Of a stretch of 64,000 bases of DNA, positions 54,181 to 62,591 are shown piece by piece. This DNA is from Accumulibacter sp. (lineage in GTDB: Bacteria > Pseudomonadota > Gammaproteobacteria > Burkholderiales > Rhodocyclaceae), in NCBI GenBank assembly GCA_024235715.1, contig JACKLW010000005.1:186001-250000 (forward strand), given 5' to 3'. The position numbers and the translations under genes are program-made. The notes beneath the pieces are model-generated. The model saw nothing but the letters and a program-made list of their open reading frames with translations, had not been told where the DNA came from and searched no databases. Every line of letters starts with the position of its first letter. Positions within the stretch are counted from its first letter, which is position 1.

Positions 54181-55215
54181 TCAGCCTCCCGCACCGGCAG
54201 AGCGCTGTGCTTCGCGCTCCACGACCGGTCGCGGCACCGGCGGCAGGCTCGCCTTCCTCTCCTGCCGCGCCGCGCAGCCTGCGCTCAGCCAGGCCAGCCA
54301 CTGCTCAAAGCCCTGGCCGGTGGTCGCCGAGACCTCGATCACCTGCAGCGCCGGGTTGACCTGTCTGGCGTAGGCGATCGCCCGTTCGCTGCTGAAGGAG
54401 ACGTAGGGCAGCAGATCGATCTTGTTGAGCAGCATCAGCGAGGCGGCATGGAACATCGCTGCATACTTGAGTGGCTTGTCTTCGCCTTCGGTGACCGAGA
54501 GAATCACCACCTTGTGTGCCTCGCCGAGATCGAAGGCCGCCGGACAGACCAGATTGCCGACGTTTTCGATCAGCAACAGCGAGCCGTCGGCCACAGCCAG
54601 TTCCTCGACGGCGTGCCCGACCATGTGTGCGTCCAGGTGACAGCCCTTGCCGGTGTTGATCTGCACCGCCGGAGCGCCACTGGCACGGATCAGTTCGGCG
54701 TCGTGACTGGTTTGCTGGTCGCCCTCGATCACCGCGATCGGCAGCTTCTCCCGCAGCGCGGCGATCGTCCGGCAGAGCAGGCTGGTCTTTCCCGAGCCGG
54801 GGCTGGAGACGAGATTGAGGGCAAAAATGCCCTGCGTCTCGAAGCGGCACCGGTTCTGCGCCGCATAATCGTTGTTTTTGGCGAGGATGTCGCGCTCGAC
54901 CTGCACCATTCGGGAATGCGTCGGCGCCGTTGTCTGCCCGCCGGCATGGCCGTGCTGGTGATCAGGCGAGATGTCGGTCGCGTGCGGGTGACTGTGCGAA
55001 TGGGCATCGCTGTGCCACTGGCCATCGCCGTGGTGATGCAGCCTGCGGCGATCGCCAGCGACCGCGCTGTAGCGCAGCCGCCGCTCAACGCTCTCGGCGG
55101 CCTGCGCGGCTGGCGGCGCATGCGCCCGCCTCCCGGGCTGTGTTTCGTCCTGCTCGGGCACGATCCTGCCGGCGACCCGAGTCTCCCCGGCGCCACAACC
55201 GCAAGTGGTACACAT
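54181..55215 (-). CDS. hypB: Nickel-incorporation GTPase HypB
   Basis: GTPase of 344 residues that drives nickel insertion with HypA. It begins MCTTCGCG, the N-terminal nickel-binding motif. A His-rich stretch (DAHSHSHPHATDISPDHQHGHAGG, residues about 70-93) suggests nickel storage. GTPase motifs are SSPGSGKTSLL (P-loop), EGDQQTSHDA and LNKIDLLP. The GTPase domain also carries the metal-site region GKGCHLDAHMV. Follows hypA by 17 bp. Confidence 0.96.
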   Translation of the reverse strand: MCTTCGCGAGETRVAGRIVPEQDETQPGRRAHAPPAAQAAESVERRLRYSAVAGDRRRLHHHGDGQWHSDAHSHSHPHATDISPDHQHGHAGGQTTAPTHSRMVQVERDILAKNNDYAAQNRCRFETQGIFALNLVSSPGSGKTSLLCRTIAALREKLPIAVIEGDQQTSHDAELIRASGAPAVQINTGKGCHLDAHMVGHAVEELAVADGSLLLIENVGNLVCPAAFDLGEAHKVVILSVTEGEDKPLKYAAMFHAASLMLLNKIDLLPYVSFSSERAIAYARQVNPALQVIEVSATTGQGFEQWLAWLSAGCAARQERKASLPPVPRPVVEREAQRSAGAGG

Positions 55216-55232
55216 CTGCCGTCTCCTCCTTA

Positions 55233-55574
55233 TTATTCAACCTCCAGCTCCTTCACCCGCATCTCGGTGCCACCGGTTGCCTGAACCGGGTAACCGCCGC
55301 AGGCTGGGCAGGGGTCGTGACGGGCCGCGAGCGGCACCGTCTGATTGCAATTAAAACATAAACCTTCGCCAGCCACCTCGATCACATTCAGCAGGGCGCC
55401 CTCGGCCAGGGTGCCGCGAACCACGGCGTCAAAGCAGAAGCGCATTGCCTCGGGTTCGACCGCCGCCAGTTCGCCGATCTCCAGGAACACCGACCTGACC
55501 CGCTGGAAGCGCTGTGCGCGTGCGGCGTCCTCGACAACCTGCAGGACCCCCATGGCCAGCGACATTTCATGCAT
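55233..55574 (-). CDS. hypA: Nickel-delivery protein HypA
   Basis: Protein of 113 residues starting MHEMSLAMGVL; His2 is the nickel ligand. The zinc site is CFNCNQ...CPACGG. ATG at 55574 overlaps the end of hoxV by 8 nt. It works with HypB to insert Ni into the hydrogenase large subunit. Confidence 0.96.
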   Translation of the reverse strand: MHEMSLAMGVLQVVEDAARAQRFQRVRSVFLEIGELAAVEPEAMRFCFDAVVRGTLAEGALLNVIEVAGEGLCFNCNQTVPLAARHDPCPACGGYPVQATGGTEMRVKELEVE

Positions 55575-56559
55575 CGTCCACCGCCACAGCGAAGGAAACG
55601 CAGGGGTCGAGCGACAGGGCCAGCCGCCGTGCCGCCAATTCCGCCTCGGCGCGCGTCGCCACCCGACGACCCGTGATCTCGCGGACAAAGGCGCCCCGCG
55701 GATGAAAATTCCATTCGGTCGGCGCGACGATGCGGTAGCTCGCCACCCGTTCGCCATCGAGCTCGATACGGTGCAGCAGGGTGCCGCGCGCCGTTTCGAC
55801 ACGCGCCAGCCCGCAGCCTTCGGCGACCATCGCCGCATCCAGCCAGGCCGACAACCGTGCCGGTTGAACCAGACCCTGCGCCAGCCAGCGCAGATCGGCG
55901 TGGCGGGCCGCCAGCCGCGCCTGCAGCCGCTGTCCGAAAGCGAGCAGCGGCGCCACCTGCGCATCCTCGGCGTGCCGGGCGAGCGCTCCGGTCTCGGCTG
56001 GCTGGCCGGCAAACGTGGGCAATTCGCAAAGAACGTCGCTGTCGAGGTGCACTCCCCAGTCAGCGGCCGCGAGACGCGGCAGCAACGCCACCGGAGCGCC
56101 CGTGGTGCAGTCGTCGAAAAGCGGCGGTCGCTCGCTGTCCAGCCAATCCAGCAGACAGGTGCCCAGAGCCGTCGCGGCGGCGGCATCGACGACGCCCTGC
56201 AGACGTTTGCGCCAGAGCAGGAACTCGCTCTTGCGCGATGGCTGCCCGCAGAGTGGCGGCCAGTCGAGCAGCAAGCGCCACAGGTGCTCGCCGATTGCTT
56301 CGAGCGCCACGGTCAGCGTCTGCGCAGCGCTGGCGGCCAGCGCCGGACCCTGTCCGCGCGCCGCCTGCAGCGACAGACGCGCCGCCGCATCCTGTGCGCA
56401 ACGGCAAAGACTGAACAGCCGGGGAACGAATTCGAGGACCTGCGCCAACGGCAGTCCGCGCAGGACACGGGCCGCCGCGGGCCGGGTCGACGCCACGCCG
56501 GCGGCGAGAATATGCCCGCCATCCCACCTCAGAGTCAGCTGCAGAACGCCCTGTTCCAC
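55567..56559 (-). CDS. hoxV: HoxV/HupK-type hydrogenase assembly scaffold
   Basis: Degenerate relative of the hydrogenase large subunit, about 330 residues. Near the N-terminus the Cys motif is reduced to LCRCAQDAAARLS; near the C-terminus APTEWNFHPRGAFVREI and LDPCVSFAVAVDD remain, with the second Cys of DPCxxC lost. HoxV is known to hold the iron unit during assembly of the membrane-bound hydrogenase. GTG at 56559 has GGGGAG 7 nt upstream; GTG at 56565 is possible but too close. It is the first gene of the operon here, although in R. eutropha it is preceded by the structural hydrogenase genes. Confidence 0.85.
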   Translation of the reverse strand: MEQGVLQLTLRWDGGHILAAGVASTRPAAARVLRGLPLAQVLEFVPRLFSLCRCAQDAAARLSLQAARGQGPALAASAAQTLTVALEAIGEHLWRLLLDWPPLCGQPSRKSEFLLWRKRLQGVVDAAAATALGTCLLDWLDSERPPLFDDCTTGAPVALLPRLAAADWGVHLDSDVLCELPTFAGQPAETGALARHAEDAQVAPLLAFGQRLQARLAARHADLRWLAQGLVQPARLSAWLDAAMVAEGCGLARVETARGTLLHRIELDGERVASYRIVAPTEWNFHPRGAFVREITGRRVATRAEAELAARRLALSLDPCVSFAVAVDDA

Positions 56560-56613
56560 CGTCACACTCCCCGAAAACCTCTCTGGACAATAGCAAAAGC
56601 CTTTGAATCGATT

Positions 56614-56627
56614 TTGATTTCGGTCAA
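56614..56627 (+). promoter_or_regulatory. FNR/Anr-type site of the ccm promoter
   Basis: TTGAT-TTCG-GTCAA matches the FNR consensus TTGATNNNNATCAA at nine of ten defined positions. A -10-like CACAAT at 56650-56655 predicts a start at 56662, which puts the site centre (56620.5) at -41.5, the class II FNR position. Oxygen limitation would then induce ccmA onwards. The site also lies about 55 bp upstream of hoxV on the other strand and could serve both operons. Confidence 0.65.
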
Positions 56628-56698
56628 TCCGCCGCTAAACTGCCGCCTTCACAATACGGCCTCGCCGACCTTCGTCTTCTTCCAGGACTTCCCCCTGC

Positions 56699-57340
56699 AT
56701 GCTTGAAGCTTCGAATCTGGAATGTGTGCGCGGTGAGCGCCGCCTCTTCACCGACCTCAACTTCCGGCTTGCTGGCGGCGAGATGCTCCACCTGCAGGGG
56801 AGCAACGGCTCGGGAAAGACCAGCCTGTTGCGCATGCTCTGCGCGCTTACACCGGCGGCGAGTGGCGAGATTTTCTGGCGCGGCAGGGCTATCGCCAAAC
56901 TCGGCGAGGAATTTCGCAGCGAATTGTGCTACCTCGGTCACCAGAACGCCATCAAGGAAGAGCTGACGCCCCTGGAGAATCTGCTGTCGTCAGCCGAACT
57001 GGCGCAGGAAACACTCGCCGAGGATGCCGCGTTCGATGCCCTGGCCATGGTCGGGCTGCGCGGACGCGAGGACCTGGCCTGCCGCTACCTTTCGCAGGGC
57101 CAGAAACGTCGTGCTGCGCTGGCCCGCCTGGTCAACGAAAAGCGCGCACTGTGGGTGCTCGACGAACCCTACGTGGCGCTGGACGCAGCCGCTGTCGAAC
57201 TCGTCGCCAGCCTGATCGGCGCCCATCTGCAAGCGGGTGGCCTGGCGGTCCTGACGACCCACCAGGCTGTCGCCGTGCCGGCAGGCGCGGTGCGTGAGCT
57301 TTGGCTGGGCGATGCCGATGCCCGGCAACGCTCGCAGTAG
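56699..57340 (+). CDS. ccmA: Heme exporter ATP-binding protein CcmA
   Basis: ABC ATPase of 213 residues that, with CcmB, releases holo-CcmE in cytochrome c maturation. Motifs are Walker A GSNGSGKTSLLR, signature LSQGQKRRAALARL and Walker B LWVLDEPYVALD. First gene of the nine-gene ccm operon. ccmB begins 8 bp after its stop codon. Confidence 0.96.
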   Translation: MLEASNLECVRGERRLFTDLNFRLAGGEMLHLQGSNGSGKTSLLRMLCALTPAASGEIFWRGRAIAKLGEEFRSELCYLGHQNAIKEELTPLENLLSSAELAQETLAEDAAFDALAMVGLRGREDLACRYLSQGQKRRAALARLVNEKRALWVLDEPYVALDAAAVELVASLIGAHLQAGGLAVLTTHQAVAVPAGAVRELWLGDADARQRSQ

Positions 57341-57348
57341 TTGGCGAG

Positions 57349-58017
57349 ATGCTAACATTGCTCCGCGCCGTCATCGGTCGCGACCTTCGTCTGGCCATGC
57401 GCCGCCAGGCCGACATCGTCGCGGCGATGTTCTTTTTCATCATCGTTGTCAGCCTGTTCCCGCTCGGCGTCGGCCCTGAGCCTGACCAGTTGCGGCGCAT
57501 GGCGCCCGGCGTGTTGTGGGTGGCGGCACTGCTGGCGACGATGCTTTCCCTGCCACGCCTGTTTGCCGATGATCACCGCGACGGGACGCTCGAACAACTG
57601 GCGCTGGCGCCGCAGCCTCTGGGATTGATCGTCCTCGGCAAGGTGATCGCCCACTGGCTGGTTGCCGGCCTGCCGCTGGTGGTCCTGGCGCCGGTACTCG
57701 GCGTTCAGTTCGACCTCGCCGCAGACGCGCTCGGCGTTCTCGTCCTGTCGCTGCTGATCGGCACGCCGGCGCTGTCCGGCATCGGCGCGATCGGCGCGGC
57801 ACTGACGCTCGGGGTGCGCGGCGGTGGCGTGCTACTGTCGCTGCTGGTCCTGCCGCTCTACATCCCGGTGCTGATCTTCGGTGCCGGCGCGGTCGACGCG
57901 ACGGTCAGCGGACTCGGGCCGCAGGCCCATTTGTCGTTGCTTGGCGCGCTGGCGCTGGGCGGCGTGTTTTTTGCGCCGTGGCCGACTGCCGCGGCTCTCA
58001 GAGTTGCCCTGGAATAG
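57349..58017 (+). CDS. ccmB: Heme exporter membrane protein CcmB
   Basis: Membrane partner of CcmA, 222 residues with about six hydrophobic helices. Family segments are LRAVIGRDLRLAMRR, MAPGVLWVAALLATMLSLPRLFADD and DGTLEQLALAP. ATG at 57349 follows the ccmA stop by 8 bp. ccmC starts at the base after its stop codon. Confidence 0.95.
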   Translation: MLTLLRAVIGRDLRLAMRRQADIVAAMFFFIIVVSLFPLGVGPEPDQLRRMAPGVLWVAALLATMLSLPRLFADDHRDGTLEQLALAPQPLGLIVLGKVIAHWLVAGLPLVVLAPVLGVQFDLAADALGVLVLSLLIGTPALSGIGAIGAALTLGVRGGGVLLSLLVLPLYIPVLIFGAGAVDATVSGLGPQAHLSLLGALALGGVFFAPWPTAAALRVALE

Positions 58018-58767
58018 ATGACTGAGAGAGTAATCAACTGGTTCAAGTACGCCAGCCCACAGACCTTCTACCCGCTCGCCGGCAGGCTGATTCCCTGGTT
58101 CTGGGCGCTCGCTGCCCTGTTCGGTGCGGCCGGGCTGACGATCGGCTTTCTGCTCGCGCCGACGGACGCGCAGCAGGGTGAAGGCTATCGCATCATTTTC
58201 CTGCATGTGCCGGCGTCCTGGTTATCGATGTTCATCTACCTGGTGATGGCCTTCTGGGCCGGCATCGGGCTGGCCTTCAATATTCGCCTGTCGGGGATGA
58301 TGGCCTCGGCACTGGCCCCCACCGGCGCGCTCTTTGCCTTCCTGTCGCTATGGACCGGCGCGCTGTGGGGCAAGCCGATGTGGGGTACCTGGTGGGTATG
58401 GGATGCGCGCCTGACTTCCGAACTGATCCTGCTCTTCCTGTATATCGGCTTCATTGCCCTGCAGGCGGCGATCGACGATCCGCGCCGGGCCGACAAGGCC
58501 GGCGCGATCCTGGCGCTGGTCGGCGTAGTTAACATTCCGATAATCTACTTCTCGGTCAAGTGGTGGAACACCCTGCATCAGGGCGCCTCGGTGAGCCTGA
58601 CCAAAGCGCCAAGCATGGCGGCAATGATGCTCTGGGGCATGCTGCTCTGCGCACTGGGCTGCTGGATGTACAGCATCGCCATCGCCCTGATGCGCGTGCG
58701 CACGATCATGCTCGAGCGCGAGCGCCACACCGACTGGGTGCGCTCGCTGCTGGACGACAAGGGGTAA
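58018..58767 (+). CDS. ccmC: Heme exporter membrane protein CcmC
   Basis: Membrane protein of 249 residues that loads heme onto CcmE. The tryptophan-rich WWD signature GTWWVWDARLTSELIL is present, with His residues in FLHVPASW and KWWNTLHQGAS for heme. Its ATG directly abuts the ccmB stop. Confidence 0.96.
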   Translation: MTERVINWFKYASPQTFYPLAGRLIPWFWALAALFGAAGLTIGFLLAPTDAQQGEGYRIIFLHVPASWLSMFIYLVMAFWAGIGLAFNIRLSGMMASALAPTGALFAFLSLWTGALWGKPMWGTWWVWDARLTSELILLFLYIGFIALQAAIDDPRRADKAGAILALVGVVNIPIIYFSVKWWNTLHQGASVSLTKAPSMAAMMLWGMLLCALGCWMYSIAIALMRVRTIMLERERHTDWVRSLLDDKG

Positions 58768-58771
58768 ACGA

Positions 58772-59011
58772 ATGCACTGGAACAGTTTTGGCGAATTCCT
58801 GGCGATGGGCGACCACGGTCTCTACGTCTGGGGTTCGCTAGTGGTGATGGCGCTGCTGCTGGTCGTGGAACCGATGCTGCTCTTGCGCGGTCGGAGGACA
58901 CTGGTCACGCGCCTCAAACGCCAGTTCCGTGCCGAACGTGCGGAGTTGGAGAACCGGCGGTCGACGCCGGCCCCGCAGCGCGTCTCAACCCCTCACAGGA
59001 GTCAGGTTTGA
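58772..59011 (+). CDS. ccmD: Heme exporter accessory protein CcmD
   Basis: Small membrane protein of 79 residues with one helix ([21 protein letters not shown]) and a basic cytoplasmic tail. It is needed to release holo-CcmE from the CcmABC complex. The stop overlaps the ccmE TTG start by 4 nt. Confidence 0.9.
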   Translation: MHWNSFGEFLAMGDHGLYVWGSLVVMALLLVVEPMLLLRGRRTLVTRLKRQFRAERAELENRRSTPAPQRVSTPHRSQV

Positions 59012-59487
59012 AACCTCGTCACAAGCGCATCGCACTGATCGTCGGCGGCCTGGTGGTTCTCGGCATCGCCGCCATGCTGGTGCTCAATGCCTTCCAGAGC
59101 AATCTGGTGTTCTTCTTTTCCCCGACCCAGGTAGCCGCTGGCCAGGCGCCGGTCGGCAAGAGCTTCCGCATTGGCGGGATGGTCAAGGAAGGCTCATTGG
59201 CGCGCCAGGCTGACGGCGTCACCATGCACTTCGTCGTCACCGACACCGACAAGGAGATGACGGTTGCCTACCAGGGGATCCTGCCGGATCTCTTCCGCGA
59301 AGGCAAAGGCGTCGTCGCACAGGGCAAACTCGGCGACGGCGGCCTATTTACCGCCTCCGAGGTACTCGCCAAACACGACGAGAACTACATGCCGCCGGAA
59401 GCGGCCAAGGCGGTCGGTGACGCGCACCAGCGGGCAGCCGCCAACAAGGCGGCAGCGGAAGCAGCCAGCAAGACCATCAAGCAATGA
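59008..59487 (+). CDS. ccmE: Periplasmic heme chaperone CcmE
   Basis: Membrane-anchored chaperone of 159 residues that binds heme covalently through His123 in [11 protein letters not shown], with the conserved Tyr127 close by. The start is TTG at 59008, supported by AGGAG 6 nt upstream and by the overlap with the ccmD stop. A C-terminal Ala/Lys-rich tail follows the beta-barrel. Confidence 0.95.
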   Translation: MKPRHKRIALIVGGLVVLGIAAMLVLNAFQSNLVFFFSPTQVAAGQAPVGKSFRIGGMVKEGSLARQADGVTMHFVVTDTDKEMTVAYQGILPDLFREGKGVVAQGKLGDGGLFTASEVLAKHDENYMPPEAAKAVGDAHQRAAANKAAAEAASKTIKQ

Positions 59488-59511
59488 TTCGGACCTACGG
59501 ACGATAAGCCA

Positions 59512-61515
59512 ATGATCCCTGAACTCGGCAACTTCGCACTGATCCTGGCGCTTTGCGTAGCCCTGGCGCAGGGCGCGCTGACACTGGTCGGCGCGCATAC
59601 GAACCGCCAGCCATGGATGGCGCTGGCGCGTCCGGCGGCCATCGCGCAGGCGCTGCTGCTGGCCGTCGCCTTCGCCTGCCTGAGCACCGCCTTCGCGCAG
59701 AACGACTTTTCGGTGCTCTATGTCGCGCAGCATTCGAACTCGCTGCTGCCGCTGCAATACCGCTTCGCCGCGGTCTGGGGCGGACATGAGGGTTCGCTGC
59801 TGCTGTGGGTGATGATGCTCGCGCTGTGGGCGTTGGCGGTGGCCCTGCGCTCGCGGCAGCTTCCCGAGCACATGGTCGCCCGCGTACTCGGCGTCCTCGG
59901 CCTCGTCGCCGCCGGCTTCCTGCTCTTCATCCTGCTCACTTCGAACCCTTTCGACCGCCTGTTGCCGGGCGCCGAGGAAGGCCGCGATCTGAACCCGCTG
60001 TTGCAGGACCCGGGACTGATCTTCCACCCGCCGATGTTGTACATGGGCTACGTCGGCTTCTCGGTGGCTTTCGCATTCGCCATCGCGGCGCTGCTTTCGG
60101 GCCAGCTCGACGCGGCCTGGGCGCGCTGGTCGCGTCCGTGGACCACCGCGGCTTGGATCTTTCTGACGCTCGGCATTGCCCTCGGCTCGTGGTGGGCCTA
60201 TTACGAACTCGGCTGGGGTGGCTGGTGGTTCTGGGATCCCGTCGAGAACGCGTCGTTCATGCCGTGGCTGGTCGGCACGGCGCTGCTGCACTCGCTGGCG
60301 GTGACCGAAAAGCGCGGCAGCTTCAAGAACTGGACGGTGCTGCTGGCGATCTCGGCGTTTTCGCTGTCGCTGCTCGGCACCTTCCTGGTCCGCTCCGGCG
60401 TTCTGACTTCCGTACACGCCTTCGCCACCGACCCGCGGCGCGGCATCTTCATTCTCGCCTTCCTGGTAACCGTCATCGGCAGCTCGCTGGCGCTGTTCGC
60501 CTGGCGGGCGCCCAGGGTCGGGCTCGGTGGCCGCTTCGGCCTGCTCTCGCGCGAGTCGCTGCTGCTCACCAACAACGTGCTGCTGGTCGTCGCCTGCGCA
60601 TCGGTATTGCTCGGCACGCTCTATCCCTTGCTGATCGACGCGCTCGGCGCGGGCAAGCTGTCGGTCGGCCCACCCTACTTCGACGCCGTCTTCGTGCCGC
60701 TGATGTTGCCGGCAGCATTCCTGATGGGCGTGGCGCCGTTCGCGCGCTGGAAGCACGCCAGCGTCGGCGAACTGGCGCGTACGCTGCGCTGGGCATTCCT
60801 GGCAGCGGCAGTGGTTGGCATCACGGTGCCCTTCGTGCTCGGCGAGTGGAAGCCGCTGGTCGCACTGAGCCTTCTGCTGGCTGCCTGGATCGTTCTCAGC
60901 GCCGGGCTCAGCTTTGTCGAACGCGTCCGGTCGACCCGCGCCGGACAGTCTTTCCTGGCTGCCGCGAGCAAGCAGCCGCGCAGTTTCTTCGGCATGCATG
61001 TGGCCCACGTCGGCATCGCGGTGTTCATTGTCGGCGTGACCATGGTCAGCGCCTACCAGGAAGAGAAAGACGTGAAGATGGAAGTTGGCGACACGGTCAG
61101 CGTCGGCGGCTACGGCTTCGTCTTCAACGGCGTGCGCGAGAGCAATGGGCCGAATTACCGGGCGCTGGTCGGGGATATCGACCTCAGCAAGGACGGCACC
61201 CGACTGCGCAAGATCTTCCCGGAAAAGCGCTTCTACATCGCGTCGTCGATGCCGATGACCGAAGCGGCGATCGATAGCGGCATCCTGCGCGACGTCTATG
61301 TCTCGCTTGGCGAACCGATCGACAAGGCCAGGCCGGAAGCGGCCTGGGCAGTTCGTGTCTACTACAAGCCATTCGTCGACTGGATCTGGGGTGGCTGCGT
61401 GCTGATGGCCATCGGTGGTCTGGTCGCCATGAGCGACCGCCGTTACCGGATCAAGGCACGGGCCGCGGCAGCAAGCTCGGCCACCGTCGCCGCGACGCTG
61501 CCGCAAAACGCCTGA
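59512..61515 (+). CDS. ccmF: Heme lyase subunit CcmF
   Basis: Large membrane protein of 667 residues that attaches heme to apocytochromes with CcmH and CcmI. The WWD signature GWGGWWFWDPVENASFMPWL and the His-containing segments SVLYVAQHSNS, WGGHEGSLLLW and HSLAVTEKRGSF are all present. Length is normal. Confidence 0.97.
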   Translation: MIPELGNFALILALCVALAQGALTLVGAHTNRQPWMALARPAAIAQALLLAVAFACLSTAFAQNDFSVLYVAQHSNSLLPLQYRFAAVWGGHEGSLLLWVMMLALWALAVALRSRQLPEHMVARVLGVLGLVAAGFLLFILLTSNPFDRLLPGAEEGRDLNPLLQDPGLIFHPPMLYMGYVGFSVAFAFAIAALLSGQLDAAWARWSRPWTTAAWIFLTLGIALGSWWAYYELGWGGWWFWDPVENASFMPWLVGTALLHSLAVTEKRGSFKNWTVLLAISAFSLSLLGTFLVRSGVLTSVHAFATDPRRGIFILAFLVTVIGSSLALFAWRAPRVGLGGRFGLLSRESLLLTNNVLLVVACASVLLGTLYPLLIDALGAGKLSVGPPYFDAVFVPLMLPAAFLMGVAPFARWKHASVGELARTLRWAFLAAAVVGITVPFVLGEWKPLVALSLLLAAWIVLSAGLSFVERVRSTRAGQSFLAAASKQPRSFFGMHVAHVGIAVFIVGVTMVSAYQEEKDVKMEVGDTVSVGGYGFVFNGVRESNGPNYRALVGDIDLSKDGTRLRKIFPEKRFYIASSMPMTEAAIDSGILRDVYVSLGEPIDKARPEAAWAVRVYYKPFVDWIWGGCVLMAIGGLVAMSDRRYRIKARAAAASSATVAATLPQNA

Positions 61516-61524
61516 GGAAAGACC

Positions 61525-62109
61525 ATGAACCGTTTTCTCTGGCCGCTGATCGGCTTTGTCGTGCTTGTCGTCCTGCTCGCCGTCGGACTGAATCTCAACC
61601 CGCGCGACGTGCCGTCACCACTTGTCGGCAAGCCGGCGCCGGCGTTCTCCCTGCCGCGGCTGCACGCGCCGGACGAGCAGTTCTCGCCGAAAGACATGCT
61701 CGGCAAGGTGTGGCTGCTGAACGTCTGGGCGTCCTGGTGCGTGTCGTGCCGGCAGGAACACCCGCTGCTGGTCGAGATGGCAAAGCGGCAGAGCGCTCCG
61801 CTGGTCGGCCTGAACTACAAGGAGGTCAGGGGGGACGGCGCGATCGACATGGACAAGGTGGCCCCCGGCGCCGAAACAGGCATGGTCGTCGAGCGTGCCG
61901 GCGCCTGGCTCAGCGAACACGGCGACCCCTACACCCTGTCGGTGCTCGACGTGGACGGCCGCGTCGGCATCGACTACGGCGTCTATGGCGTGCCCGAAAC
62001 CTACGTCATCGACAAGGCCGGCATCATCCGCATGAAGCATACCGGGCCGATCACCGCCGACGCGCTATCGCACACGATTCTGCCCCTGCTCGCGGAGCTC
62101 TCGAAATGA
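61525..62109 (+). CDS. ccmG: Thiol:disulfide interchange protein CcmG (DsbE)
   Basis: Membrane-anchored thioredoxin-fold protein of 194 residues that keeps apocytochrome cysteines reduced. The active site is Cys72-Val-Ser-Cys75 in WASWCVSC. The family loop GVYGVPETYVID is conserved. The stop overlaps the ccmH start (ATGA). Confidence 0.96.
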   Translation: MNRFLWPLIGFVVLVVLLAVGLNLNPRDVPSPLVGKPAPAFSLPRLHAPDEQFSPKDMLGKVWLLNVWASWCVSCRQEHPLLVEMAKRQSAPLVGLNYKEVRGDGAIDMDKVAPGAETGMVVERAGAWLSEHGDPYTLSVLDVDGRVGIDYGVYGVPETYVIDKAGIIRMKHTGPITADALSHTILPLLAELSK

Positions 62110-62591
62110 GGCAACTGGTGATGACACTGCTGGTCGCGCTGCTGGTCATCGGCTGCGCCCATGCGTACGCGGGCGAAGCCCAACCGCTCGCCAAGGACGA
62201 AGCAACCGAGAAACGCCTGATCGCCATTTCGTCGGAGTTGCGCTGCCTGGTCTGCCAGAACGAGTCCCTGGCTGGCTCGCATGCGGAACTGGCCAACGAC
62301 CTGCGCCGCGAGATCCGCACGCTGATCAGCGACGGCAAGAGCGACGACGAAATCATGGAATTCATGGTCAGCCGTTATGGTGACTTCGTACGCTACCGGC
62401 CGCCGCTGAAGGGAACGACGCTGTTGCTGTGGTTTGGTCCGGGCTTGCTGTTCGTCGTCGGTCTCGCCGCGCTCGTGCGTTACCTGCGACGCCGGGATCA
62501 GGCCATCAAGGACTCGCCGCTGAGCGCCGCTGAGCGGCGCCAGGCCGACGCACTGCTGCACGACCAGGACTCTCGTCAAGGACGCTCATGA
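62106..62591 (+). CDS. ccmH: Cytochrome c maturation protein CcmH (short form)
   Basis: Protein of 161 residues: signal peptide, then the redox motif LRCLVCQNESLAGS (Cys47, Cys50; the more common form is LRCPVCQ) and one membrane helix (LLLWFGPGLLFVVGLAALV). It reduces apocytochrome disulfides or presents the cysteines to CcmF. The stop overlaps ccmI by 4 nt. The TPR part is a separate gene, ccmI. Confidence 0.95.
   Translation: MRQLVMTLLVALLVIGCAHAYAGEAQPLAKDEATEKRLIAISSELRCLVCQNESLAGSHAELANDLRREIRTLISDGKSDDEIMEFMVSRYGDFVRYRPPLKGTTLLLWFGPGLLFVVGLAALVRYLRRRDQAIKDSPLSAAERRQADALLHDQDSRQGRS

Noticed and set aside
56566..56698. Sigma-54 promoter driving the hox/hyp operon
   Set aside because: Both strands were scanned for TGGCAC-N5-TTGC; the nearest candidate near 56593 lacks the -24 GG element.
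59344..61506. Minus-strand open frame of about 720 codons opposite ccmF
   Set aside because: Composition is Arg/Gln/His-rich without any domain; ccmF on the other strand is certain.
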